DNA of 64,000 nt from Vicinamibacterales bacterium (GCA_958296065.1 CATQHX010000021.1:1-64000), one strand, 5' to 3'. Shown: positions 37,840-47,444, counted from the first letter of the stretch. Made by a program: numbers and translations. The notes: generated by a model not told the origin, from the sequence alone.

Positions 37840-39366
37840 TCACCTGCCTCCTGCCAGGTCCTCGACGAACGCGGCGGCCACCGTCGCGGGGTCTTCGCCC
37901 CGTTCGTCCACCCGCAGGTTCATGGCGCGCATTCGTTCCGCGTCGATGGCGCCGCCGAGACGCGCCAGGGCGTCGAGCACGTCCGGAGCGTCGCGGGCGA
38001 GCCGGGCGCCGGCGACCACGATCGCATCGTAGGGCGGGATTGCGCCGCGGTCGTCCTCGAGCACGAGCAGGTCGTATGCCGTTATCCGCCCGTCGGTCGT
38101 ATACGCGCTGATCACGTCGACCTCCTCGGTCGCCGCCGCCTGGTACATGAGGGACGCGTCCATTGCGCGCTCTTCCCGGAAGTTCAGCCCGTAGGCATCG
38201 CGGACCGCCGGCCATTCCGGGCGGGCGAAGAACTCGACGTCGGCTCCGATGGCCAGCCGCGGTGCAAGGTTCGCCAGGTCGCCGATGGTCCGCAGACCGA
38301 AACGGTCGGCGTCGGCCGCCCGCACGGTCAGGGCGTAGGTGTTCTCGAAGCCGAGCGTTGTCGCCAACGTCATGCCGTGCCCCGCTTCGAGGAAGTCGCG
38401 TACGCCCTCGAGCATCTCCGCGCGTCCGGCCCTGACCTGCGCCCGGCCCATCTCGTTCGCCCAGATGGTGCCGGTATAGTCGACGTAGACGTCCACTTCC
38501 CCGGAGTCGACGGCGTCGAATGCCACGAGCGAGCCGAGCGACTGCAACAGTGATGTCGGCCGGCCGGTCTGGTGCTCGACCCAGCCGGCGATCGCGGCGC
38601 TCAGGATGTACTGCTCGGTGAAGCTCTTCGCGCCGACGACGATCGGCCGCTCGCGATCGCTGAACATCGGCGCCGCCAGTGTGCCCCCGGCGTAGGCGTA
38701 GAGCAGGGCGATGCTTCCCAGTGCCGCGACCAGCCGCCCGCGCCGGCGGCGCACGAGACCGACCTCGATGGCCCGCACCAGTCCGTCGAGCAGCAGCGCC
38801 AGACCGGCCGCGGCCACGCAGCCGACGAGAATCGCGGCGTAGTTGCGGGTCTGCAAGCCGCTGAAGATGTAGTTGCCGAGGCTGGTCGCTCCGACAGGGG
38901 TGGAAAGCGTCGCGATACCGACCACCCACACCGTTGCGGTGCGGATGCCCGCCACGATCACCGGCATCGCCAGCGGCAGCTCCACCCGCAGGAGCTGTTG
39001 CCGGGAGGTCATGCCGACGCCGCGCGCCGCTTCCTTGAGGGCCGGGTCGACCCCGGCGATCCCGGTGACGGTGTTGCGCAGCACCGGGAGCACCCCGTAG
39101 AGCGTCAGCCCGACGATGGCCGGCAGGAACCCGATGCTCTGCAGGTCGAGGGCGGCGAGCACCGGCACCATGGCCGCCAGCAGCGCCAGGCTCGGCACGG
39201 TCTGAATGATCCCGGCCAGGGCCAGCGACGGCTGCTCGAGCCAGGCGATGCGCGTCGCGGCGATGCCGAGCGGCACGCTCAAGCCGGTGCTCAGCAGCAG
39301 CGCGAGCAGCGTGAGCTGCAGGTGCGCGGTCAGGTACGACGGCAACAGGGCGAGCAGCTCGGTCAT
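37840..39366 (-). CDS. osmoprotectant ABC transporter, permease fused to substrate-binding protein
   Basis: 508 residues. Residues 1-200 are an OpuB/ProW-type permease (the EAA loop DPALKEAARGVGMTSRQQLL, six helices). A joining helix (LVAALGSIALLYAYAGG) follows, then an OpuAC-like binding domain (PIVVGAKSFTEQYIL, VDVYVDYTGTIWANEM) that lies in the periplasm. It should take up glycine betaine, choline or a similar solute. The ATG overlaps the stop of the ATPase gene (ATGA), so both are made together. The fusion removes the need for a separate lipoprotein. Confidence 0.92.
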   Translation of the reverse strand: MTELLALLPSYLTAHLQLTLLALLLSTGLSVPLGIAATRIAWLEQPSLALAGIIQTVPSLALLAAMVPVLAALDLQSIGFLPAIVGLTLYGVLPVLRNTVTGIAGVDPALKEAARGVGMTSRQQLLRVELPLAMPVIVAGIRTATVWVVGIATLSTPVGATSLGNYIFSGLQTRNYAAILVGCVAAAGLALLLDGLVRAIEVGLVRRRRGRLVAALGSIALLYAYAGGTLAAPMFSDRERPIVVGAKSFTEQYILSAAIAGWVEHQTGRPTSLLQSLGSLVAFDAVDSGEVDVYVDYTGTIWANEMGRAQVRAGRAEMLEGVRDFLEAGHGMTLATTLGFENTYALTVRAADADRFGLRTIGDLANLAPRLAIGADVEFFARPEWPAVRDAYGLNFREERAMDASLMYQAAATEEVDVISAYTTDGRITAYDLLVLEDDRGAIPPYDAIVVAGARLARDAPDVLDALARLGGAIDAERMRAMNLRVDERGEDPATVAAAFVEDLAGGR

Positions 39367-40139
39367 GATGGCGTGCCGCGGGGTGTCTCTTCGACCAGCG
39401 CTTCGACGACGGCCGCCTGGCGCCGCGGCGTGCTCATCAGGCGATCTACGTAGTCGTCGGCGGGGCGCGTCAACAGGTCGCGGGGCGTGCCGAGCTGCAG
39501 CAGCCGGCCGCCGTGCATGACGCCGATACGATCGGCGAGCGTGAGCGCCTCGGTCATGTCGTGGGTCACGAACACCGTCGTCAGCGCGAGCCTCGTTCGG
39601 ATGCGCAGGAACGACTGCTGCAGCCGCTCGCGGGTGACCGGATCGAGCGCTCCGAAGGGTTCGTCCAGCAGCATGACGCGGGGCTCGGCGGCCAGCCCCC
39701 GCGCCACGCCGACCCGCTGCTGCTGTCCGCCGGACAGCTCGCTCGGCCGCCGGTCGCGCAGGGTGGGATCGAGCTCGACCAGGTTGAGCAGCTCGTCCAC
39801 TCGCGCCGCGATCCGCCCGGGCGGCCAGCCGAGCAGCTCCGGCACCACCGCCACGTTCTCGCCGACCGTCATGTGGGGGAACAACCCGATCCGCTGGAAT
39901 ACGTACCCGATGCGGCGTCGCAGCTCGTGCGGCGGCAATTCGGCGGTATCGACGCCGTCGAGCCTGACGCAACCGGCCGTCGGCTCGATCAGCCGGTTGA
40001 TCATTTTCAGGGTGGTGGTCTTGCCGGACCCCGATCCGCCGAGCAGGACCACCAGCTCTCCGGCCTGCACGCTCAGGTTGAAGTCGTCCACTACGACCGC
40101 GTCGCCGTAGCGTTTCGTGAGGCCGGCGGCCTGAATCAT
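39363..40139 (-). CDS. osmoprotectant ABC transporter ATP-binding protein
   Basis: 258 residues. Walker A LLGGSGSGKTTTLKMINRL, ABC signature ELSGGQQQRVGVARGLA, Walker B RVMLLDEPFGALDP, switch VFVTHDMTEAL. The sequence is of the OpuCA/ProV type. It lacks the ~120-residue C-terminal CBS pair of the full-length OpuCA, so osmotic gating by CBS domains is unlikely. The ATG at 40139 begins the fold (MIQAAGLTKRYGD). Confidence 0.92.
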   Translation of the reverse strand: MIQAAGLTKRYGDAVVVDDFNLSVQAGELVVLLGGSGSGKTTTLKMINRLIEPTAGCVRLDGVDTAELPPHELRRRIGYVFQRIGLFPHMTVGENVAVVPELLGWPPGRIAARVDELLNLVELDPTLRDRRPSELSGGQQQRVGVARGLAAEPRVMLLDEPFGALDPVTRERLQQSFLRIRTRLALTTVFVTHDMTEALTLADRIGVMHGGRLLQLGTPRDLLTRPADDYVDRLMSTPRRQAAVVEALVEETPRGTPS

Positions 40140-40223
40140 CACGGTGTCATCGACGGTGGTCACGGAACGGTGGCGCCCCTGGCCGGAACAATCGCGCTCT
40201 GCAGCCACGACTGTACACGACAC

Positions 40224-40250
40224 GCCGCCGAGCCGGGCTGGCTCGGCGGC
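40224..40250 (-). terminator. perfect 11-bp hairpin downstream of the DUF1552 gene
   Basis: Stem 40224-40234 with 40240-40250, loop GGGCT. It lies 48 bp beyond the DUF1552 stop and 85 bp before the opuCA-like start. No T run follows on either strand, so it may be a Rho-assisted or bidirectional pause hairpin rather than a classical terminator. Confidence 0.4.
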
Positions 40251-40297
40251 GTCCAGGCCACGTTACCGCGTGTGCCGGCGGTCGTGCATCGACGAAA

Positions 40298-41656
40298 TCA
40301 GACCCCCGACAGGTGCTTCACGACCCCGGTGCTGTCGCCCAGCTTCTCGGTCGGCACGCCGAGCTTCTCGAGCACGGCGAGCTGCAGGTTCGTGAGCGGC
40401 GTTTCCTCGGCCACCCGCATGTGGCGTCCGCCCTCGATCCGGCCGGCCGCACCGCCCGCCACGAGCACCGGCAGGTTGACGTGCAGGTGCTGGTTGCCGT
40501 CGCTGATCCCGCAGCCGTACTGGATCAGCACCTGGTCGAGGAGCGTTCCGTCACCGTCCGGCGTGGCCGCGAGCTTCTCCATGAAATAGGCGATCTGCGA
40601 GATGTGGTGCTGGTTGAGCTTCGCCAGCTTGGCCATCTGCTCCGGGCGGTTCTGGTGGTGCGACAGCCCGTGGTGCGGATCCGGGATGCCCAGCTCGGGA
40701 TAGGTGCGAGGGCTCACCTCGCGCGACATCATGAATGTGATGACGCGGGTCAGGTCCGCCTGGAACGCGAGTACCTGCAGGTCGAGCATCACGCGGGCGT
40801 GCTCTTCGAAGGTGTCCGGAATGCCGCCGCTGGGCCGTGCCAGCTCCGGCAGGTCCCGGTGGCTCTGCGCCTCGGCGAGCTGGATGCGCCGCTCGATGTC
40901 GCGGATTGCATCGAGGTACTGCGTCACCTTGGTCCGGTCGTTCGGCCCGAGGACACGCTGGAAGTCGGCCACCTCGTGCACGAGCGAGTCGAGGATGCTG
41001 CGATCCTCCTGTATCCGGGCGAGACGGGCCTCGGGCGTCGTGTTGTCGGTGTCGCCGAACAGCCGCTCGAAGACGGCGCGGGGCTGGTTCTCCATCGGGA
41101 GCGGATTGGTCGGATTGCGCCACGACAGGGTGTTGGCGTAAGCGCAGCTCCAGCCCGCCTCGCAGGCGCCGATCAGCTCGTTCGGGTCGATGGCCAGCTC
41201 CAGCGAGGTCAGCACGGTCTCGTTGCCGAGTTCCCGGGCGGCGATCTGGTCCATCGACGTGCCGCCGCGGATATCCGGGCCGTCGGTCTTCTTCGGGTGC
41301 ACGCCGGTAAGGAAGGTCGCGGCGGCGCGCACGTGGTCGCCGGTTCCCTCGCCGGGCAGCGGGAATGCGGGTGCGTCGGCCAGTCCGCTGACGACCAGCA
41401 GCTTGTCCTTGAAGGGAGTGAGCGGCTGCAGCGTCGCCGGAAGGTCCGTCAGGAAACCCTCGGCAGGCGGCGTCCACTGGTCCATGATCACGCCGTTGGG
41501 CACGTAGCCGGTGAACAGCCGCGGAACCGGCTTCGCCGCCGTGTTCCGCACGGCCGCGAACGCCGGGACCATGCTGTCGAGCAACGGCAGCGCCAGCGAG
41601 GCGCCGACACCACGGAGGAACGTGCGGCGTGGCAGCGAGTGCTTGGTGATGATCAT
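40298..41656 (-). CDS. DUF1552 protein, Tat-type signal
   Basis: 452 residues. N-terminus PRRTFLRGVGASLALPLLDS is a twin-arginine-like export signal. The rest matches DUF1552, including DAIRDIERRIQLAEAQSH, REVSPRTYPELGIPDPHHGLS, and a helical ending EKLGVPTEKLGDSTG. Function is unknown. In this phylum it is nearly always coupled to a DUF1592-type cytochrome, as here (4-bp overlap). Its ATG overlaps the upstream stop (ATGA at 41653-41656). Confidence 0.88.
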   Translation of the reverse strand: MIITKHSLPRRTFLRGVGASLALPLLDSMVPAFAAVRNTAAKPVPRLFTGYVPNGVIMDQWTPPAEGFLTDLPATLQPLTPFKDKLLVVSGLADAPAFPLPGEGTGDHVRAAATFLTGVHPKKTDGPDIRGGTSMDQIAARELGNETVLTSLELAIDPNELIGACEAGWSCAYANTLSWRNPTNPLPMENQPRAVFERLFGDTDNTTPEARLARIQEDRSILDSLVHEVADFQRVLGPNDRTKVTQYLDAIRDIERRIQLAEAQSHRDLPELARPSGGIPDTFEEHARVMLDLQVLAFQADLTRVITFMMSREVSPRTYPELGIPDPHHGLSHHQNRPEQMAKLAKLNQHHISQIAYFMEKLAATPDGDGTLLDQVLIQYGCGISDGNQHLHVNLPVLVAGGAAGRIEGGRHMRVAEETPLTNLQLAVLEKLGVPTEKLGDSTGVVKHLSGV

Positions 41657-44085
41657 GGCTCCGCTGATCTCCTCATCTGAAACGGCGTGCTCCGGACGAT
41701 GCCCTCGACGAGGGCTGACCAACGATACCCCTCGCCGGCCGCCGCGTCCACGATGCTCCGCACGGCGGGTCCGTCGAACGATTCCACCCCGCGTCCGATA
41801 GCGTACGTCAGCAGCTTTTCGGCCACCGTCGTCACGAAGTTCTCGCCCCGGCCGCGCAACGCTCGCCGCAGTGTGCCGGGACCGTCGACCGGCGTTCCAT
41901 CGGTCAGGATGCCGCTGGCGTCGATCGGCGTGCCGTCCTCGCCGACGTCGCGCCAGCGTCCGACCCCGTCGAAGTTCTCGAGCGCGAATCCCAGCGGGTC
42001 CATGATCCGGTGACAGCTCGCGCAGACCGGGTTGGCGCGGTGCTGCTCCAGACGGTCGCGGACGGAGCGCGGGGCCGCGTCGGCCTCGTCGTTCTCTTCG
42101 AGCGCGGGGACGTCGGGCGGGGGTGGCGGCGGTGGCGTGCCGAGGATGTTCTCCAGCAGCCACTTGCCGCGCAGCACCGGCGACGTGCGATGCGCGTAGG
42201 AGGTGACCGTCAGCAGGCTGCCCTTGCCGAGCAGGCCCCGGCGGACCGCCTGCGGTCCCCCGAGCTCGACGCGCCGGAAGTGATTGCCATAGATGCTCGG
42301 CATGCCGTAGTGGTCGGCGAGCCGCTCGTTGACGAACGTGTAGTCGGCGGACAGCAGGTCGAGCACGCTCCGGTCCTCGCGGATCTGGCTGTCGAGGAAG
42401 AGCGTCATCTCGCGGGCCATCGCTCCGCGCAGGTTCGTGTCGAACTCGGGGAACGCCTGCGGATCGGGGGTCACCAGCGGCATGTTGCGCAGGTACAGCC
42501 ACTGGCCACCGAAGTTGTCGACCAGCGCCTGCGTGCGCGGGTCGGCCAGCATCCGGCGGACCTGGGCGCCCAGCACCTCCGCGTCGCGGAGGCCGCCGCG
42601 TTCGGCGGCGTCGAGAAGCTCGTCGTCCGGGATGCTGCTCCAGAGGAAGAACGACAGGCGCGAAGCCAGCTCCAGGTCGCCGATCGCGTACGGTTCTCCC
42701 GGTTCGACGTCGGCCGGGTCCGTCTCGCGCCGGAAGAGGAAGTCGGGGCTGACCAGGATGCGCCGCAGCGCCATCTCGATGCCGGCGTCGAAGTCGCCCC
42801 GGGCGCGGCCCGCTTCGAAGAAGCCGAGCAGCATCTCCACGTCGCCATCGGTCACCGGGCGCCGGAACGCGCGCCGCGCGATGCGCGTGATGATTTCGGC
42901 GGCGCAGGGAATCTCTTCCGCGGCCGCGGTCGGACGGCACGTGAAGATCCGCTGCCGGCTGGGCGTATCGCCGCGGCCGGTCACGTCGTACGGCCCGCGC
43001 AGCTCCACGCTGCCGATGCCCGGCGGCACCGTCTGGTCGCCGGCGTATTCGTAGCTGGTGACGCGGTAGTCGGGGCGCCGCATTCCCTCCAGGTACGCCT
43101 GCTGGTCGACGAAGCTCACGGCCAGCGTCGCCGGGCCGGCCTTCGCGGCGAAACGCACCTCCTGGCCATCGTCGGGGACGTTCCGGAGATCGCGGCGCGC
43201 GGGGTTGCCGTCCGCGTCGAAGACCGGGCCCCCGACCGTCAGCGACTCGACCAGCGCTCCGTCCAGGCGCACCTCCAGCGTGTGCGGCTCGAGCAGCCCG
43301 CGCACGCGGCCGTCGTAGGTCCGCAGCAGGAAGATCTTCACGACGTACTCGCCGTCGACCGGGAAGTAGTGCTCGACGGCCAGTCCGCCGCGCGAGCCGA
43401 AGGGCAGGTCATCGCTGACCCGCTCGTTCTGGCGCAGGTTCTTGTCGACCTCGAAGACCTCGGTGGTCGGCCGTAGCGTCGGATCGCCGACCGCCAGCCG
43501 GGCGATCTTGCGCGATGCGGCGAGGTAGCGCTCGGTGAGCATCGGGGAGACCGACAGCACGTCGGCGATGTTGTCGAAGCCGAAGCCCGAATCGTCCGGC
43601 GGCAGCAGCGTCCGCTCGTCGATGTCGAGCGCGAGCAGGTCGCGGATGGCGTTGGCGTACTCGGCGCGATTCAGCCGGTGCACGGCGTGGCGCCGGCCCG
43701 GATCGGGACGTTCGGCGGCGGCGGCGTCGATGCGGTCGGCGATCCAGGCGGTCAGCTCGTCGTAGGTCGCCTCGTCCGGCCGCGGCCGGTCCGCCGGCGG
43801 CATCGAGCGGGTGCTGAGCTTGCGGACGACCTTCTCCCAGACCTCGGTTTCGTGGGCTTCCTCGCCGATGCGGGCGAGGTCAAGGCCTTGGAGCGTCAGC
43901 CCGGCGGTCAGGGTCCGGTCGTTGTGGCAGCCGACGCAGTAGCGCCGGAGGAAGCGGTCGTACTCCGCGGCTGAATCCGCTGGCGCAGCGGTCTGCGCGG
44001 CAACCGCCGCAGGGGCGCCGAGCGCGGCGAGCATGCACAGGGAGACGAGCTGTCGCAGGCGGCGTACGGGCAGGTAAAATTTCAT
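41653..44085 (-). CDS. c-type cytochrome with DUF1587/1595/1592/1588/1585 domains
   Basis: 810 residues. Signal peptide (LVSLCMLAALGAPAAVAA), a heme c site CVGCH at residues 50-54, and WEKVVRKLSTRSMPPADRP, followed by the DUF1587-1595-1592-1588-1585 series typical of Planctomycetes and Acidobacteria. The last part includes ANPVCASCHRIMDPLGFALE, a second CxxCH heme site. It is probably a periplasmic redox protein acting on or near surface polymers. This is inferred, as no substrate is known. Promoter TTGACA-18-GATAAT upstream. Confidence 0.85.
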   Translation of the reverse strand: MKFYLPVRRLRQLVSLCMLAALGAPAAVAAQTAAPADSAAEYDRFLRRYCVGCHNDRTLTAGLTLQGLDLARIGEEAHETEVWEKVVRKLSTRSMPPADRPRPDEATYDELTAWIADRIDAAAAERPDPGRRHAVHRLNRAEYANAIRDLLALDIDERTLLPPDDSGFGFDNIADVLSVSPMLTERYLAASRKIARLAVGDPTLRPTTEVFEVDKNLRQNERVSDDLPFGSRGGLAVEHYFPVDGEYVVKIFLLRTYDGRVRGLLEPHTLEVRLDGALVESLTVGGPVFDADGNPARRDLRNVPDDGQEVRFAAKAGPATLAVSFVDQQAYLEGMRRPDYRVTSYEYAGDQTVPPGIGSVELRGPYDVTGRGDTPSRQRIFTCRPTAAAEEIPCAAEIITRIARRAFRRPVTDGDVEMLLGFFEAGRARGDFDAGIEMALRRILVSPDFLFRRETDPADVEPGEPYAIGDLELASRLSFFLWSSIPDDELLDAAERGGLRDAEVLGAQVRRMLADPRTQALVDNFGGQWLYLRNMPLVTPDPQAFPEFDTNLRGAMAREMTLFLDSQIREDRSVLDLLSADYTFVNERLADHYGMPSIYGNHFRRVELGGPQAVRRGLLGKGSLLTVTSYAHRTSPVLRGKWLLENILGTPPPPPPPDVPALEENDEADAAPRSVRDRLEQHRANPVCASCHRIMDPLGFALENFDGVGRWRDVGEDGTPIDASGILTDGTPVDGPGTLRRALRGRGENFVTTVAEKLLTYAIGRGVESFDGPAVRSIVDAAAGEGYRWSALVEGIVRSTPFQMRRSAEP

Positions 44086-44136
44086 GGGCCGTCCGGCTGC
44101 GCGCGAAATCCGGGAACGTGTATCGAGCGAGAGTGC

Positions 44137-44166
44137 ATTATCATGACGATGTTCCGGGAGTGTCAA
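44137..44166 (-). promoter_or_regulatory. near-consensus sigma-70 promoter of the DUF1592-DUF1552 operon
   Basis: On the minus strand a perfect -35 TTGACA (44161-44166), an 18-bp spacer and GATAAT (44137-44142). It gives a leader of about 45 nt before the cytochrome ATG at 44085. It lies in the 113-bp divergent gap shared with the ankyrin gene. Confidence 0.75.
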
Positions 44167-44198
44167 GAAGCGTCTCACGCGGAAGGGGATATCGAGCC

Positions 44199-45722
44199 AT
44201 GCGGATCCTGCCGATGATCGTTGCCTTTCTGGTCCTGGCACCACTCGGAGCGACGCCCTCGGCCGCTGCCGTCGACCTGCCCCTGATCGACGCCGTCAAG
44301 ATGGCGGACCCGGCGCGCGTGGAGCGGCTGCTGGCCGCCGGCGCCGACGTCGACGAGCCGCAGGGAGACGGTGCGACCGCGCTCCACTGGGCCGTCCACC
44401 GGGACCTGGTGGACGTGGCGGAGCTGCTCGTCGGCGCGGGCGCCGACGTGGACGCGGCCGACGACCATGGCGTGACTCCGCTGGCGCTCGCCTGCCTCAA
44501 CGCGAGCGTCGCGATGGTCGACGTGCTGCTCAAGGCTGGAGCCGATCCCGATGTTGCGCGGACCAGCGGGGTGACGCCGCTGATGACCGCGGCGCGCGTC
44601 GGTCAGGTCGAGGTCGTCCGCCGGCTGCTGCGCGCGGGCGCCGACCCGACCGCGGCGGAGAAGACCCGCGGCCAGACCGCGCTGATGTGGGCGATTGCCG
44701 AGAACCAGCCGCAGGTGGCGAGCGTCCTGCTGGAGACGGGCGGCGGCGCGGCCGTGCGTTCGACCAACGGCTTCACGCCGTTGCTGTTCGCCGCGCAGCA
44801 GGGCAACGTGGACCTGGCCCGGCTGCTGCTCGCCGCGGGCGCCGCCGTCAACGAGGCGGCCCCGGACGGCATCGGCGGCGACACCAACGCACGGGCGCTG
44901 TTCAAGGAGGACACCGAGGCCTCGGCCCTGCTGGTCGCCATCGACAGCGGCCACGCCGAGATGGCGCACTTCCTCCTCGCCCGCGGCGCCGACGCCAACC
45001 ACGACGGGGCGGGCCGGACTCCGCTGCACGCGGCGGTGCAGCGGGAGATGCCCGACGTCGTCCGGGCGCTGCTCGACGCGGGCGCGGATCCCGACGCGCG
45101 CCTGGAGCGGCCGCTGCCGTTGATTTCCCGCCGCATCCAGCAGGACAACGGGCTGACGCCGACGACGACCGGCTCCACGCCGTTCCTGCTCGCCGCGAGC
45201 TTCGGCGACGTCGAGAGCATGCGCATCCTCGTCGAGGCGGGCGCCGATCCGTTCCTCACCACCGAGGACGGTACGACCGCCCTTATGGTGGCGGCCGGCG
45301 CCGACTACGTGGAGGGGCAGGACAAGTACGGCGTACGCTCGTATCCCGCCTACTACGAGACGCTGCAGCGGCGCGCCTTCGAGGCCACGAAGTACTGTCT
45401 GGAGCTCGGGCTCGACGTCAACGCGGTGAACGACGCCGGTCAGACCCCGTTGCACGGCGCCGTCTACATGGGCGGCACGCTCATCGCCCCGTATCTGGTG
45501 GAGCAGGGCGCCGAGATGGACGTGATCAACCTGCGCGGGCAGACGCCCTGGATGGTCGCGGCGCAGGGCGAGTATCGCGCGGGGTCCTTCTATCGGCACG
45601 AGGAGACGGGAGAAGTCCTCGAGGTTCTCGGCGCCGACACGACGCTCGGCTTCGATCTCGGCCGCGACTTCTGGGCGCAGTTGGGGATGGAGGATCCGAC
45701 TCGCCGGAGGCGGCGGAGGTAG
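44199..45722 (+). CDS. secreted ankyrin-repeat protein
   Basis: 507 residues with a signal peptide (MIVAFLVLAPLGATPSAAA) and about ten ankyrin repeats, e.g. DGATALHWAVHRDLVDVAEL and GRTPLHAAVQREMPDVVRAL. A break of about 30 residues around 220-250 (GGDTNARALFKEDTEAS) interrupts the stack. The last part (LGFDLGRDFWAQLGM) and a basic RRRRRR tail end the protein. Such repeats bind other proteins. Exported ankyrin proteins beside DUF1592/DUF1552 genes recur in Acidobacteria. Purine-rich RBS gaagggg. Confidence 0.9.
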   Translation: MRILPMIVAFLVLAPLGATPSAAAVDLPLIDAVKMADPARVERLLAAGADVDEPQGDGATALHWAVHRDLVDVAELLVGAGADVDAADDHGVTPLALACLNASVAMVDVLLKAGADPDVARTSGVTPLMTAARVGQVEVVRRLLRAGADPTAAEKTRGQTALMWAIAENQPQVASVLLETGGGAAVRSTNGFTPLLFAAQQGNVDLARLLLAAGAAVNEAAPDGIGGDTNARALFKEDTEASALLVAIDSGHAEMAHFLLARGADANHDGAGRTPLHAAVQREMPDVVRALLDAGADPDARLERPLPLISRRIQQDNGLTPTTTGSTPFLLAASFGDVESMRILVEAGADPFLTTEDGTTALMVAAGADYVEGQDKYGVRSYPAYYETLQRRAFEATKYCLELGLDVNAVNDAGQTPLHGAVYMGGTLIAPYLVEQGAEMDVINLRGQTPWMVAAQGEYRAGSFYRHEETGEVLEVLGADTTLGFDLGRDFWAQLGMEDPTRRRRRR

Positions 45723-45837
45723 GGCCGCAAAAACGGGCCGGATATTGTCGCCGCCATGGCGGGGATCCGTTGACCGAGGCGCTCGGAACCTCGGGGCGGG
45801 GGTCGGCGTGCGCGGAGCGTGCGCGGTAAGCTGCCCC

Positions 45838-47391
45838 ATGGGCTCCAAACGCAAGCTGCCCATCGGCATCCAGACCTTCCGCACGATCCGCGAGGAGGGC
45901 TTCTACTATGTCGACAAGACTGCCTACGCCCGGCGGTTGGTCGAGGAAGGGTCCCACTACTTCCTGTCGCGCCCGCGACGCTTCGGCAAGAGCCTGTTCC
46001 TCGACACGCTGAAGGAGCTGTTCCAGGGAAACGAGGCCTTGTTCGAAGGGCTGGACATTCACGGTCGCCGTGACTGGTCCATCCGCCATCCCGTGCTGCG
46101 GCTGAGTTTCGGTGCCGGCGACTTCCGGCAGCCCGGGTTCCTCGAGGCGAACCTGATGGAGAAGCTTGCCGCGGCCGAAGCCGACGGGCAGGTCACCACC
46201 CACTACACCACGCTTCCGGGGCGCTTCGCCGCTCTGCTCGCGGCGCTGCACCGCCGGGCCGGGCAGCGGGTGGTCGTGCTGGTGGACGAGTACGACAAGC
46301 CTATTCTGGATGCACTGGAGACGCCTGATGTCGCCCGCGCCAATCGGAACTTCCTGCGCGGCTTCTACGCCGTGGTCAAGGATTGCGATGCGCATGTCCG
46401 GTTCACGTTCATCACCGGCGTGAGCAAGTTCTCCAAGATCAGCCTGTTCTCCGGCCTCAACAACCTCCGCGACATCACCCTGGATCCGCGCTACTCGGGC
46501 ATCTGCGGTTACACCGACTTCGATCTGGACGCAGTGTTCGCGCCGGAGCTGCCGGGATTGGACCGGGAGGAGATCCGCCGCTGGTACAACGGCTACGACT
46601 GGCTCGGTGGGCAGAAGGTCTACAACCCCTTCGATATCCTGCTGCTGTTCGACAGCCGCAAGTTCGCCGCCCACTGGTTCGAAACCGGCACGCCCGCGTT
46701 CCTCGTCGAAACGCTGGTCGGGCGCGGGGTGGGCTCGTTCGCGCTGGAGGAGATGGCCGGCACCGACGAACTGCTGTCCGCCCTGGACGTGGGCGACATG
46801 GCGACGGAGGCGCTGCTGTTCCAGACCGGCTACCTGACGATCCGGGACCACGAGCGCTCCGGTGGCCGAACCGTGTACCGGCTGGGCTTTCCCAATCAAG
46901 AGGTGCGCCAGAGCCTGAACGACAGCCTGTCCCGGTATCTGGCTGGGGATTCGACGCGCCAGATGGCGAACAGCATCCGGCTCTACGAACTGCTGAAGGC
47001 CAACGACTTTACGGGTCTGAAGACACTGTTCCACGCGTTCTACGCGAGCATTCCCCACCAGTGGTACGCCAACAACGACATCGCGAACTTCGAGGGGTAC
47101 TACGCGAGCGTGTTCTATTCCTATTTCGCCGGACTGGGACTGGACGTGATGGTCGAGGACAGCACGAGCCACGGGCGTCTGGACATGGCGGTGCGCTTCA
47201 ACGGACACGTGTACCTGTTCGAGTTCAAGGTGGTGGAGATGGCGCCGGAAGGCGCGGCGATGGCCCAATTGAAGGAAAGACGGTACGCGGACAAGTACCG
47301 GCACCTGGGCCAGCCGATCCATCTCGTCGCCGTGGAGTTCAGCAAGGACACACGCAACCTCGCGGCGTTCGAGGTGGAGCGTGCGGCGTGA
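45838..47391 (+). CDS. AAA-ATPase-like / PD-(D/E)XK nuclease-fold protein (PF09820 + PF08011 type)
   Basis: 517 residues. N-terminal AAA-like domain with YYVDKTAYARRLVEEG, a P-loop-like LSRPRRFGKSLFLDTLKEL and Walker B VVVLVDEYDKPIL. A middle segment follows with LNNLRDITLDPRYSGICGYT. The C-terminal nuclease fold has a D...E-x-K core (GRLDMAVRFNGHVYLFEFKV). These genes form large paralogous families in some bacteria and may belong to mobile or defence-like systems. The true role is unknown. ATG 45838 was chosen as the start of homology. Confidence 0.88.
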   Translation: MGSKRKLPIGIQTFRTIREEGFYYVDKTAYARRLVEEGSHYFLSRPRRFGKSLFLDTLKELFQGNEALFEGLDIHGRRDWSIRHPVLRLSFGAGDFRQPGFLEANLMEKLAAAEADGQVTTHYTTLPGRFAALLAALHRRAGQRVVVLVDEYDKPILDALETPDVARANRNFLRGFYAVVKDCDAHVRFTFITGVSKFSKISLFSGLNNLRDITLDPRYSGICGYTDFDLDAVFAPELPGLDREEIRRWYNGYDWLGGQKVYNPFDILLLFDSRKFAAHWFETGTPAFLVETLVGRGVGSFALEEMAGTDELLSALDVGDMATEALLFQTGYLTIRDHERSGGRTVYRLGFPNQEVRQSLNDSLSRYLAGDSTRQMANSIRLYELLKANDFTGLKTLFHAFYASIPHQWYANNDIANFEGYYASVFYSYFAGLGLDVMVEDSTSHGRLDMAVRFNGHVYLFEFKVVEMAPEGAAMAQLKERRYADKYRHLGQPIHLVAVEFSKDTRNLAAFEVERAA

Positions 47392-47444
47392 TGTTGCCTC
47401 GGCAGCGGGTGGAATCCCCAGTGGAATCGCCCCGTCGCCGGTCG

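Noticed and set aside
39367-39972. N-terminal extension of the permease/binding-protein frame upstream of 39366
   Set aside because: The extension runs antisense-frame within the ATPase gene. The ATG at 39366 overlaps the ATPase stop, as expected for a coupled gene.
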